Assembly (NCBI RefSeq): GCF_003627955.1
Contig: NZ_RBWS01000014.1
Location: forward strand, 124,001 to 188,000
Length of the DNA stretch: 64,000 nt
Source: Sphingobacterium puteale
GTDB lineage: Bacteria; Bacteroidota; Bacteroidia; Sphingobacteriales; Sphingobacteriaceae
Reading direction: 5' to 3'
In this document: positions 47,680-57,500 of the stretch, one piece after another
Numbering within the stretch: position 1 is the first letter of the stretch
Layout: each line of letters starts with the position of its first letter
Notes under the pieces: model-generated
The model's input: the letters and a program-made list of their open reading frames with translations, nothing else
Told to the model about the DNA's origin: nothing
Database searches by the model: none
Program-made: the position numbers and the translations under genes

Positions 47680-48285
47680 TTGCCGGCTGGTCGAATTAAT
47701 GGGCTGAAACTGTTTGGGACGTTCATTTTTTGCGGCATGTGCCACGATCTCCTCAATTCGTTTTTGGCGCGTCTCGGGGCGACGGGCGAGCACGATCCAG
47801 TGTAACATCATCTTCCTGATGGATTTACTCAAGCTCAGAAAATAGGCTTTTGAACCTTCATATTGCACAAAGGCCGCCTCCAGATCGCTCGGAATGGTCA
47901 ATGCCTCCACTGTATCAAGGATCGTCCAGGAGCCATTCTCCTTGGCGATTTGGATACACTCCAGTCCTGCCGCTGACATCAACTTGCTGTCGATCAGCTG
48001 CTGCACTTTCTCCTTGTTGATCTTTGACCAGGTACTGTTCGGCTTACGGCGGCTAAACAATTGCTTGAAGGTATGCGTGTCGATCGTCTTGCGGGTACTG
48101 TCGATCCAGCCAAAACAAAGCGCCTCATCCACCAACTCCGACCAGCTGACAGCCGGTAGCCCGGACTTTTTCGTATGGCAGATCACCCATACGGACTGTT
48201 CCTTCCTATGGTTGGTTTCTAACCAGTACCGCCATTCCGCCTGTGTGTAGATGGCTATGGATAACTTCTCTGCTGTGGTTTTCAT
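47674..48285 (-). CDS. YdeI/OmpD-associated family protein
   Basis: Small cytoplasmic protein of 203 residues from ATG at 48285. A start at 48333 would add 16 residues that do not fit the family. LVDEALCFGWIDSTRK and FSRRKPNSTWSKINKEKV are the hallmark stretches of the YdeI/OmpD-associated (bacteriocin-protection-like) family, whose biochemical role is not settled. A TATCTTTG box (48328-48321) upstream fits the -7 consensus, without a clear -33. The stop faces the HTCS stop with a six-base overlap. It has no evident link to xylan use. Confidence 0.85.
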   Translation of the reverse strand: MKTTAEKLSIAIYTQAEWRYWLETNHRKEQSVWVICHTKKSGLPAVSWSELVDEALCFGWIDSTRKTIDTHTFKQLFSRRKPNSTWSKINKEKVQQLIDSKLMSAAGLECIQIAKENGSWTILDTVEALTIPSDLEAAFVQYEGSKAYFLSLSKSIRKMMLHWIVLARRPETRQKRIEEIVAHAAKNERPKQFQPINSTSRQL

Positions 48286-48400
48286 TGGTTTGCCTCTCTT
48301 TATTTTCGTTGACCTCCATACAAAGATAGCCATTCCTCATGACAGCCGTATGTCCGGAGTGCCAGCTACTTCTTTTAGAATTGCACTGAACTATCGTTGA

Positions 48401-48894
48401 TCACATAGGTATTCTTTTTGAAATTCCGGATCGAAGCCCATGCCTGTACCTACACAGGTACCCTCTCTGTGCCAGTGTGGGTAGGCTCATATACAAGTCA
48501 TCCAGGCAGAGCGTTTTTGGCTGTGGCCTGTTTCGGGCCAATGTGCCATCCTTCAGGCGGAATTCTTTGGTCAGGATATAATCGATATAATTGGCGATTG
48601 CCGGTTTCATATCCAGAGGCAATGTTCTTCCATGCGGTGCCTTAATCATCGCGGCGCACATGCATCCAGCGTCATCCAAAGCATGCGGATACATGACCGA
48701 ATATACCGGAGACCAGTATCCGGGCTGAGCGGATTTGAGCTTCCGGAAGTAGGGTAATACTTTACCGATAAATTCCAGCCGGTCGAGCGTATATGCCGCA
48801 TAACGAGGATCTCAGACCACCTCTGAAGCCAGCAGCATGGCACCGTAGGTAATACCCGACTCATAGCTGATTAGCTGAAAAACGCCTTTTTCAT
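48401..48894 (-). pseudogene. Broken GH105-type unsaturated glucuronyl/rhamnogalacturonyl hydrolase
   Basis: On the minus strand from about 48870 the frame reads SYESGITYGAMLLASEVV, stop (TGA), DPRYAAYTLDRLEFIGKVL, then on through YSVMYPHALDDAGCMCAAMI and LCLDDLYMSLPTLAQ. HALDDAG and LDDLYMS are landmarks of GH88/GH105 enzymes. A stop inside the coding text, the loss of the N-terminal part and an abrupt change of text after TLAQR show that the gene is dead. About 155 codons remain of roughly 400. Confidence 0.75.
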
Positions 48895-48949
48895 ACCCAT
48901 CTATCTTAGATCAATAAAGATCTGTATGAAAGAAACTCCTTTGATTGCG

Positions 48950-49004
48950 CAGATAAAATCGCAAAGAAATACCTTATCATTCGCATAGAAAATATCAAGC
49001 AAGC
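48950..49004 (+). repeat. Fragment of a second copy of the gene at 7300
   Basis: These 55 bases differ from 7639-7694 by one single-base deletion and a handful of substitutions (codons for KKYLTIRIENIK). A shorter match, GAAACTCCTTTG, stands just upstream at 48930-48941 and corresponds to 7427-7438, so the remnant seems to have lost the stretch between. No open frame survives. Confidence 0.7.
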
Positions 49005-49100
49005 TAATACTGGACTTTTACTAGGATATGGAATGGCAAGAAATTTCAGGAAGACATTATCTCATAAAGTGTATATTAACGCAGCATTCATTAGCCAACT

Positions 49101-50114
49101 CTATCCTTTGTTAGTATATTCACCTTCCACATAACCATTATTTACGTATCTAGATGTATCGTTTGTATGCCAGGCATAAACACCAGAAATCATAACACCC
49201 AAATCATGTACATAATTAGACACAAGTTCCTGATATTCACCAAAGAAAGACATTTTCCTTTGAAGCAATTCAAATTCATTTAAGTAAGCATCATGCATAT
49301 CAAGCGCTCGCATATAAGCCTCTTTCAATGATATATTATTTTCTTGTTGTAGTACCTTTACAAGATTCATAGTATCTCCCTCGCGACTCAATTCCTTTGG
49401 TAGAGAAATAATATCATTATGGATACCGATCATTAAAGATGAAAGAGTATAAAGACGCCTAATAAAAGGATGATCAAATATTTCATCTGGTAGTTTTCGA
49501 TAGTCTTTTTGCAAAGCAACATAATCACAATAAGGTTTTACGCCACTAGTTTCTGCACGAATCAAGAGATAAACAGATAGCGGAGGTACTGTATTTGTCC
49601 TGTAATAAACTTTTTCTTCAGCATAACCTATAAATACATCTTTCATTGATTTTATAAACCTATTGTATATATTCTCAGGAATTGCACACCTTACAGCATC
49701 TTGTCTTAACTGCCAAAATAAATGGAAGATACCAGGCTCTTCCGGTTCCCTGGAAACGCTACCCGATACTAGTGCCATTATTTTATCCATAATTATGTAC
49801 ATTTCTTCACGTGAGCAACGGTCAAAATAATCATCCATCATGGCTCCATTTGCAGTATAATTTGCCAAAGGCCGCAACTCAACAAGTGATTTTAAAAATG
49901 GACATCCTCTTGCTGCAATATCAGTCAGGTTATGCTTTTTATGTTTCTCTCGTGCTTCTTTACTGTGGATGATATATTCAGTATCTATCCATTTATAGTA
50001 TTCTTCACGCTGCACTTGAAAATCAGGATGAATAAAATCAGGAAAAGGATAAGAAGGTTTTGGCAAATGTAACAAGTTTGAAAAAAATTGCTCATCTGTA
50101 ATTGATGCTTTCAT
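49101..50114 (-). CDS. Class I terpene synthase (terpene cyclase)
   Basis: Cyclises a linear prenyl diphosphate through a metal-assisted carbocation. The 337 residues carry the complete bacterial class I set: DDYFD at 94-98 (DDxxD), the diphosphate-sensing Arg186 in LLIRAETSG, the NSE triad Asn233/Ser237/Glu241 in NDIISLPKE, and the C-terminal Arg322-Tyr323 pair after a Trp-His. The length is typical for sesquiterpene-type enzymes, but the product cannot be read from sequence. It has no signal peptide. No prenyltransferase, P450 or methyltransferase is adjacent. It is more AT-rich than the xylan locus and stands alone with its own promoter. Confidence 0.93.
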   Translation of the reverse strand: MKASITDEQFFSNLLHLPKPSYPFPDFIHPDFQVQREEYYKWIDTEYIIHSKEAREKHKKHNLTDIAARGCPFLKSLVELRPLANYTANGAMMDDYFDRCSREEMYIIMDKIMALVSGSVSREPEEPGIFHLFWQLRQDAVRCAIPENIYNRFIKSMKDVFIGYAEEKVYYRTNTVPPLSVYLLIRAETSGVKPYCDYVALQKDYRKLPDEIFDHPFIRRLYTLSSLMIGIHNDIISLPKELSREGDTMNLVKVLQQENNISLKEAYMRALDMHDAYLNEFELLQRKMSFFGEYQELVSNYVHDLGVMISGVYAWHTNDTSRYVNNGYVEGEYTNKG

Positions 50115-50427
50115 AATATTGTCTTCTGGTTAAACAAATTTAGCAAAAACTCAGATTTTACAAAATATTATCTTAAACAGTTATAGATCACAAAAGAATA
50201 CAACTATGTTAATAAAAAAATAAATTATTATTAATAATACAAGACAACTACATTATTATAGATTATTAAATTTACATGGCTATAACATATTAAAACGAAC
50301 CGAATAATATGGGGTGATCTTAGTTTAGGAGCCCTTTGCTTCTTACCTTTTCACAAAAGGATGTTCAGGCCGAAACGAACTCCCCAGCCAACAAAAAAAC
50401 ATAGATATATCTACTGATTTTCACCTT
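50115..50427. other. AT-rich gap between terpene synthase and peroxidase genes
   Basis: Holds the terpene synthase promoter. On the minus strand just after the peroxidase stop, a GTG-started reading of 19 residues (KISRYIYVFLLAGEFVSA after the start) looks like a stranded signal peptide, and an overlapping frame reads VGWGVRFGLNILL, like the last strand of an outer-membrane barrel. Both are too short to call. A small hairpin CCTTTT/AAAAGG lies at 50346-50360. Confidence 0.4.
50135..50163 (-). promoter_or_regulatory. Bacteroidota-type promoter for the terpene synthase
   Basis: On the minus strand TTG (50163-50161), 18 bases, TAAATTTG (50142-50135). Both boxes fit the primary-sigma consensus. 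The start codon lies 20 bases past the -7 box, giving a very short leader. Confidence 0.65.
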
Positions 50428-51573
50428 TTATTCTGGAAGCTCAGGCATAGCAATCCGACGTTGTGTCGGTGTACTTATAGCCTGTAGAAAAGCTATTACA
50501 GCATCAACTTCCTGTCGCGATAAATTCAATTTTTTTAATAATGGTGAATGTATAGGTCTTGTCTTTTCATCAATTTTCACATGCCTTTGTATAGGCGCCG
50601 GATTGCCCAGATTATAGAGTTCGACCACATCACGCAACGTTGGAAAGTTACCATGATGCATCCAGGGTCCTGTGAGGCCTGTATTTCGAAGCGATGGTGT
50701 ACGGAATGCGCCAATGTCTTTTTGATCTCCTGTAAGATGATAGTGGCCAAAATCCTGCTGTTTGGTTCCGTACAGTGTCTGTCCGTCATTATGAAATAGA
50801 TTGTCCGAGAACAAAGGGGTATTGTGGCAATTTATACAACGTGCCTTTGTACGAAACAAATGCAAGCCGGTAAGTTCCTGATCATTCAGCGCATCGGCCT
50901 GCCCTTGCACAAATCGGTCAAATTTTGTCGGATAGCTTACGATACCGCGTTCAAAGGTGGCAAGCGCCTGTTGTATTCGGAGCAGCGTAATCTGTTTATC
51001 ACCAAAAGCCTGTTCGAAATATGCCACATAGCCGGGCACAGCTTTTACATGTGCTATCAAAGTATCCAAAGACGTATTCATCTCCAAATGGTCCTGTGTC
51101 GGCAACAAGACCTGATCTTCCAGGCTCTTAGCACGGCCGTCCCACATAAAAGATTTGTAAAATGCGACATTGTACAGTGTCATCGCATTTCTTTTTCCCT
51201 CCCGCCTTCCATGACCGTGAGCCAGACTCTTTCCATCTCCAAATCCCAATTGCGGGTCATGACAGCTTGCGCAGGAGATTTGCTTCGATGCCGAAAGTCT
51301 GGGGTCAAAAAACAATAGCTTTCCGAGCAACGATTTTTCCTTGCTATAAAGATTATCTGCCGGATAGCTTACCTCGGGCAATACCCCGATATCCATAAAA
51401 CCAGGTCTCACAGCGGAGTCGATATATGGTTTGGGCCATAGTTCCTGATTCCCGCTACTGTAGCGTTTGCGCAATGCCTGTAGTTCTTCCTGCTCGTCAG
51501 TACGGTTTGCAAATGCAGAAATCAACAAAGGTGCTATAAAGATGGCGATAACAATTAGTGTATTCTTCTTCAT
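50428..51573 (-). CDS. Di-haem cytochrome c peroxidase/MauG-like protein
   Basis: Exported di-haem enzyme, 381 residues from ATG at 51573. A start at 51597 would overlap the preceding gene and add eight residues before the signal peptide. The signal helix ends near LLISAFA. Two haem-binding motifs are present: CASCH (101-105) and CINCH (246-250). Such enzymes either reduce hydrogen peroxide or, in MauG-type members, oxidise a partner protein. It is the last gene of the operon running from 59170, 13 bases after the barrel gene, so a redox step tied to the receptor's ligand (iron, haem or copper) is a reasonable inference. Confidence 0.92.
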   Translation of the reverse strand: MKKNTLIVIAIFIAPLLISAFANRTDEQEELQALRKRYSSGNQELWPKPYIDSAVRPGFMDIGVLPEVSYPADNLYSKEKSLLGKLLFFDPRLSASKQISCASCHDPQLGFGDGKSLAHGHGRREGKRNAMTLYNVAFYKSFMWDGRAKSLEDQVLLPTQDHLEMNTSLDTLIAHVKAVPGYVAYFEQAFGDKQITLLRIQQALATFERGIVSYPTKFDRFVQGQADALNDQELTGLHLFRTKARCINCHNTPLFSDNLFHNDGQTLYGTKQQDFGHYHLTGDQKDIGAFRTPSLRNTGLTGPWMHHGNFPTLRDVVELYNLGNPAPIQRHVKIDEKTRPIHSPLLKKLNLSRQEVDAVIAFLQAISTPTQRRIAMPELPE

Positions 51574-51586
51574 CAAGGTCAGCCTC

Positions 51587-53161
51587 TTAAAATCCATATG
51601 CTACCATTAAATTCATTTGTTTCCGGGTTGTCCCTAGAGGGGCAAGATTGGTGCGATCCAGATCAGATAAACGCTCCGCTTTTTGATAACAATAATCTGC
51701 TACCAAATGAATGAAATTTCCCTTTCTTAAACGTTGTTTGAAACCCAATTTCACTTTGCCACCATATAAATTTGCGCGATTATAAATAACATCATGATAA
51801 AACACATATTGATGGAATACATTTTCATTGATTAGTGGTAGCGACCAGGATGTACCTATATTTTGGCGAAGGGAACCTGTGAGACCAAATTCTATTTCTT
51901 GATTCGCAGCGGTTATATAGGTCCACGCTCCTTTGAGTTGATAGTTTAAATGCTCGTAATCCAGATTTGTTCCCGTGCCGCCATCCCTTCTGATTTCATT
52001 CAATACACTAATTTTCGCGCCGTAATAGTGTCGCCACCTTTTCTTGGCCAGCATATAAGATAAATTCAATGCTCCATTATCATTCTGATAAACATAATTC
52101 TGTGCATTTCCACTTTCTTTTACCTGGTCCTTTCCACGTGTACTGGACCAATCAAGCGATGCCATATAAGAATGAATTCCTTTTGACAGCTGCCATACTA
52201 AATTGTAGTCTAATCGCTTTAAATTATACTGACTGAGTTCATGGATGCGAGACTCATTGCGCAGTGTTTGTCGATACTTCTGTTCTTCACGCAAATAAGC
52301 TGCATTGGCATAAAAGTCACCTATTGAAGAATTCCATGAGAAGTAAACCTTACCACCAAAGCGCTTCATGTCATTCTGATAGAACATCTTCTGCTCCAGG
52401 AGCCAGTCGCTGACCTTCCAACCGTATCCTCTGATAATATAATTCATGTAGGGCGATTCCACAGCGCTTGTGGCCGAATTTCCATTTTTATAAGCGATTT
52501 CAAAGTCCTCCTGCCCATAACCATACCTCCCTTCGACACCCATATCAACGTTTTTGACTACTCGCATGCTACCGCCCACCGTACCGTTAAGTTGTGCTAC
52601 GCGGATGCTACCTCTCGGGTCATTATTGCTAAAATGATTTGCTACCTGGTAATCGAATCCCCCAAAGACAGCGTATTTTCTGTCTGCAAAATATCGTTGA
52701 CCCCGCGTCTGGATACGATAGGTTGTTCGTTCATAATGATTGTAACCGTAGGAACCAAAATACCAGGGGGAAGAAGTGTTTTCTCTGGTCTGATGGGCAA
52801 ACCTTGTACTATCCTCGACAGATCGCGTATAATTGAAACGCCCCCACAAGCGTACATCTTTAATAGTAACAGCTCCTTCCGAACTAAAATTCAGCGTATT
52901 TACCTGCTGTGCGTCCTGGGCGCGGTGATAATCGCCCGAGGTGGAATTATATCCCATACGAATCAAACTGTAGCGCTGCGGCACCTTCTTTTCCAGCCAC
53001 ATCGGATTATCGACAGCATACTGCCGTAAGCGCAATTGTATACTGTCCTGGTCAATATATTGAGTATAGGGTATAGTATCTTGTCTTGCTATCGCTTTGA
53101 CCGGAAGCTGGGACAACGCCCCGACAAATAGGCATAAGGTAATTTGAATATAATTTTTCAT
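51587..53161 (-). CDS. Outer-membrane beta-barrel protein, DUF6850-like
   Basis: Exported protein of 524 residues from ATG at 53161 (ten bases after the preceding stop; a start at 53179 would overlap). The signal peptide ends near PVKAIARQ. The rest alternates polar and aromatic residues in strand pattern and ends in MNLMVAYGF with the terminal Phe typical of barrels. It resembles the DUF6850 barrel family seen next to TonB receptors in Bacteroidota; that name is from memory, without a search. It may be a second pore or a docking barrel for the lipoprotein encoded upstream. Confidence 0.75.
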   Translation of the reverse strand: MKNYIQITLCLFVGALSQLPVKAIARQDTIPYTQYIDQDSIQLRLRQYAVDNPMWLEKKVPQRYSLIRMGYNSTSGDYHRAQDAQQVNTLNFSSEGAVTIKDVRLWGRFNYTRSVEDSTRFAHQTRENTSSPWYFGSYGYNHYERTTYRIQTRGQRYFADRKYAVFGGFDYQVANHFSNNDPRGSIRVAQLNGTVGGSMRVVKNVDMGVEGRYGYGQEDFEIAYKNGNSATSAVESPYMNYIIRGYGWKVSDWLLEQKMFYQNDMKRFGGKVYFSWNSSIGDFYANAAYLREEQKYRQTLRNESRIHELSQYNLKRLDYNLVWQLSKGIHSYMASLDWSSTRGKDQVKESGNAQNYVYQNDNGALNLSYMLAKKRWRHYYGAKISVLNEIRRDGGTGTNLDYEHLNYQLKGAWTYITAANQEIEFGLTGSLRQNIGTSWSLPLINENVFHQYVFYHDVIYNRANLYGGKVKLGFKQRLRKGNFIHLVADYCYQKAERLSDLDRTNLAPLGTTRKQMNLMVAYGF

Positions 53162-53171
53162 TTTTCTTCGA

Positions 53172-54521
53172 TTAATCAATAAATCCCTTTGGAATTGCCT
53201 TCATTGACACAAAATCGTCACTTGAGTTATTAGAATCCTCCAGTATTCTTCTTCCATTGATAATCTCTTTTGTTTTCCTAATAACTGAATTTGAGGAACG
53301 CGCACCTCCGTCTACAGCGATAGATCCAGCATCGATTTTTGCCGTAAATCGTTTCGGATATTGTGTAGAGGTTGAGGACTGAATTTCCACGCCATCCAAA
53401 ATATTAGCTATTGGAATTTGGAGATAATCTGTGCCCAAATTTTCCCGTCCATCAGCATATGGCGGCATATAGCCCTTCCAGCTGATTACCGGTCCCATGT
53501 TCTGATCACGGAAAATGATCCAGCTTCGTTGGCCCGCTTGGTTCATAATCATGTCAGCACCATTACCCCGGTTGATCAGGCTTATATTGGGAACATTTGG
53601 ATTATCGATGTCAGATGCCAAAGGTTTGGTACTTCCAAGATAGGGTACATAATAAGCTTCAAAATCTGCCTTGCTAAGGTCAATGGTGAGGCTCGGGTTC
53701 TTTACGGAGATCGCGACCCCGTCAGCTCCTATATAGGGCGACTGATGGTTAGCTGCTGTTGAGGCGACAACAATACTCTCGCCCGGCAGAATCGGATATT
53801 CTTTTCCACTGCCTGGAAGCTGTATGATCAAATGAGCGTAGACATAATCACTGTTGGCATCAATATCCTGTGGCATACGATACGACTTACTCCAATCATA
53901 CTGTCCACTATTGGGCTGGTATACATAGGTCGTACTTGCATTTGTAGTACCAAAAGCTTCGGCTATATAGAGACTGTCTGCATAGCGGACCTCATCGGAA
54001 TTGTTATATATTTCGATAAATTGATCCCTAAAACTAGCGCCTTGATTGGCGTCTGAACCTGCGTAATAAATCTGTTTGATAACCAGGCCCTCCTCATTAC
54101 TATTACCGGTCAGGAGAGAAAGATCCCAATGTGTCTCCGCCGACCCTTTTACGACTTCGATCCGGCGTATCACCGAACTAAAAGTGACCTCATTGTCTTC
54201 ATGCTGCCCTGTTAACTGGTTGAATTCTGCAGCACTGAATTTTTTCACGACCTGAACATTATACGTATTAGGCGCCAGATCCACGAACTCAATTACACCA
54301 TTTTCATCAGATTTTACCGTCAACAACAGTTTGCCTTTCAAGGTATAAAGATTTAAAATAATATCATCCAACGGTAATTTATTGGCATAGGTTTCACTTT
54401 CGTAAGACGTACTCAACGAGATGTCTACCGATCCATTTTCGGCATAGCTATCTTTTTGACAACCGCTAAAAAGATAGCTGGAGCCAAAGATTAAAAGTAT
54501 AAGTTTAATGATGATTTTCAT
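53172..54521 (-). CDS. DUF4876-like lipoprotein
   Basis: Exported lipoprotein of 449 residues from ATG at 54521, four bases after the receptor stop. A start at 54569 would overlap that gene. The lipobox is YLFSGC. The first domain (about 30-130) is a beta-sandwich of the carboxypeptidase-regulatory kind (LPLDDIILNLYTLKGKLLLT). A larger domain follows with IKQIYYAGSDANQG and QFIEIYNNSDEVRYADSLYI, which recalls lamin-tail-like and DUF4876 proteins. The family name is from memory. The function is unknown; it probably sits on the outer membrane beside the receptor. Confidence 0.75.
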   Translation of the reverse strand: MKIIIKLILLIFGSSYLFSGCQKDSYAENGSVDISLSTSYESETYANKLPLDDIILNLYTLKGKLLLTVKSDENGVIEFVDLAPNTYNVQVVKKFSAAEFNQLTGQHEDNEVTFSSVIRRIEVVKGSAETHWDLSLLTGNSNEEGLVIKQIYYAGSDANQGASFRDQFIEIYNNSDEVRYADSLYIAEAFGTTNASTTYVYQPNSGQYDWSKSYRMPQDIDANSDYVYAHLIIQLPGSGKEYPILPGESIVVASTAANHQSPYIGADGVAISVKNPSLTIDLSKADFEAYYVPYLGSTKPLASDIDNPNVPNISLINRGNGADMIMNQAGQRSWIIFRDQNMGPVISWKGYMPPYADGRENLGTDYLQIPIANILDGVEIQSSTSTQYPKRFTAKIDAGSIAVDGGARSSNSVIRKTKEIINGRRILEDSNNSSDDFVSMKAIPKGFID

Positions 54522-54525
54522 GGCA

Positions 54526-57500
54526 TTATAATTTAAGTCTGAGTTGCGCACCATAAGTCGGTTTACCATTCGGAATGATCATGGAATTATCAGAACGTTT
54601 GTACTGCGGACGATAATTAAATACGTTATAGACATGGAAAGCCAAGCTTAGCCGTTTGCTGATTTCCTTCGATACATTTAAGTGGAAATTTGTATAGACA
54701 GCAGGCTGGTTCTGATTATTGATTTCTTCTATTGGCCTTAGTGTATGGGCATAATTGACATTGTCGCGATCAAAATTGACTATGGCATGATAGGTTCCAT
54801 CCTGCGTATAATAACCGATAGGAATACCGTCGGACGCATCGGTATCCGTTTTATTCATGAGGTTAAGTTCGGTCGTGAAATTGATCAACAGTTTAGCCTT
54901 AGGAATATGCGTACTTGAAGTAATTGCCGCATTGCTTACCGTAGTCGTCCTGCGCTGTGTGGGATATATTGCAGATTCTGCACGATTGGGATTGTCCGTG
55001 TTATTCGTAAATGTCGCCATGTTCTGCAAGGGTCTATAGGTTGATTGGGTCAATCCAGCCCTTAGATTAAATGAGGTAGCGATCGCCATCCATTTTGGGG
55101 TAGATAGCATGAATTCGATCCCCTGCGTTCTTTTGTCGCCAGCATTCATAAATTCATAGCGCGATAGCCTATATTGTTTTCTCCCCTCAATAATATAGGG
55201 CACTTCCGCATTGGGATCCGGATTATCGTCGTATTTGTCCAGCAGGATTTTCTCAAAACTGTTAACAGTAACGACATCTCTGTAATTCCTTTTATGATAA
55301 AGGTTCATCCCCAATTTAAAATCTTTATATTCATAGGTGGCTGAAAATTCAAGCTGTTCGGACAACGAAGGCTTAAGCTTGCTGTTATCCGGTGTAAATT
55401 TATCTACATACATTAGGTAGAGACTATTTGCCTCATCGACACTTCCCCCATTAAAGGCGGTATGCTGAAATAAGGGAATCTCATAAAATACCGGTCCTGG
55501 ATACAATTGCGCCAAGGCGGGGGCCTTGCTGGCCCAGCCATACGCTACCCCCACTGTCAGCGCTGGGGTAATGGCATAGTTAATATTCGTACGTGGTGAA
55601 AATGTAAGATATTTTTCAAATTTGTCCAACCGTGTACCAATACGTACGTTCAGGTCACGCTCAGCAATTTTCGCCGTAAAAAGGTCCTCCGCATAAAATC
55701 CCAGCTGTTTTTGTCCATGAATACGGGAGACATCATAATAGCGTTCTTTGCGAAGATCAGCATTTGCTGCGATGGTATTATTGCGTGGTCTGGATGGGTC
55801 CACAATCTGTCCTTTTCCTATATTTTTTGAGTAATTGAAAAATGACCCAAAATTCACTTGATGCAGTAGAACGCCCGTCTGAAATGTGCCCGTCAGATCC
55901 AGGCGTACCGTTAAATCGATGGGCTTACCCTCAATATTGGTTACAGCTTGATAGATCCCGCTTGCATATTGGCCTTGATGAATGCCTGTTTCGGTGGCAT
56001 CTGAGTAGATAATATAAGTACCGTTGACGTCCTGTTCCTTGTATGTATTCTGATAAGTTTCGCTATAACGGACATTCAACCCGATATTGGAAAGAAAACC
56101 TCGGTCAATCCGATAATTGGCGCGGCTTCCGATAGCGAAATTATATGATTTGAAGCGCATGACCGCAGCCGTTGGATCATCGCTATCACGACGGACTTTA
56201 TCCATGTTGCGGCCATAATCTAAGGATAAAGTATTGGTGAAAGCTTTTTCTTTTCCGGCGAAAGTGCTCCACATGATATTTCCGCCAACACGATCGTAGG
56301 ATTTCATCTTATCCCTGTTGTCTTCAAAGGAGCGCGTGAAATTTCCACCAACAGTGATCGCACCAAACTTACGGGTATCAATACCTTTACTAATTCCGTA
56401 AACGGTTGCATTATCACGGAGTTGAACATTAAAATTGAGCGGAGTTTTTCCTGCAATACGATTGATGATAATCGCACCATTTGTCATATCCCCATACTTC
56501 ACCGAAGGTACGCCGGCAGCAATTTCTATACTTTCGATATTGTCTGTGGCAATCTGGCGGAGATCGATACCTCCAAAAGTATAGTCGCCAGTATAATTAT
56601 CCGTGGCGGCATCACTGCCACTAAGCGCAGATATCTTGCCACTGACATAGGAATTACCCATACCGTAGATTCCCGCATTTAAGGTCTGCATATTGGCGTT
56701 GTTGGACAATGCGATACCATCCATAATCAGCGCTACACCAAAAGAATTATTGAGTGCAAATGGATCTTTGTTGGAAAAAGAATTTGTGCCCAATGTTGCG
56801 CTTCTCAAATTAGCTTGCTGGACCTGTTGTAAAGAGGGCGCGGCAATCTTTTGTCCAGGAATAAGGCTCAATAAGTCATTAATACTTAATGCACCCGACT
56901 GTTCGATCACTTCGCGGTTGATATAAAGTGAGCTGTTGCTTTCCAGTCGTCTGTTAATGCGGGGAGTGACGGCTATTTCTTCCAGGCCCACACTCAACGT
57001 TGGTAATGTGATGTCGGCAATAGTATTATTTGCTCCATTTAAAACAGTTGTCATGGAGGATCCTTGTCTTCCGATCATGGAAAACTGCAAATTTGCGGAC
57101 TTCAGCCGATGGGCCTGAAACTGGAATTTAAAAGAGCCATTATTATCCGTAAAATAATACTGGTTAAGTTCTTTAAGATGCACGGTTACCAATGGTATTC
57201 CTTTTCCATTCTCATCGACAACTCTACCTGATAAAACAGCCCAGGAAGTCTTACTGATCAGAATATTCTTACCTGAGACCTGCAATTTGAGATAAGTCAA
57301 CTGTTCCAGCTGATTTAAAACCTGCGGAAGGGCTCCATTTACCTCGATATTGATACGACGCTCCACATTGATCTGAGACTCGTCATAGAGAAAACTGTAA
57401 CCCGATTTTTCTTCGATCTGCTTCAGAACAGACCTCAGTGGTTGATTTTTGCTTTCAATCTTCAGTTGTTGCGCGTCCACGGCTAAGACCTGAAAAGAAA

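Noticed and set aside
50346..50410. Mini-gene or barrel C-terminus after the peroxidase gene
   Set aside because: Both readings are under 20 residues, overlap each other, and have no supporting context.
50428..54521. Methanobactin-type copper locus (MbnH/MbnP)
   Set aside because: Only the di-haem enzyme is of a comparable kind; the lipoprotein does not show MbnP features and no methanobactin precursor is visible. Kept as an analogy only.
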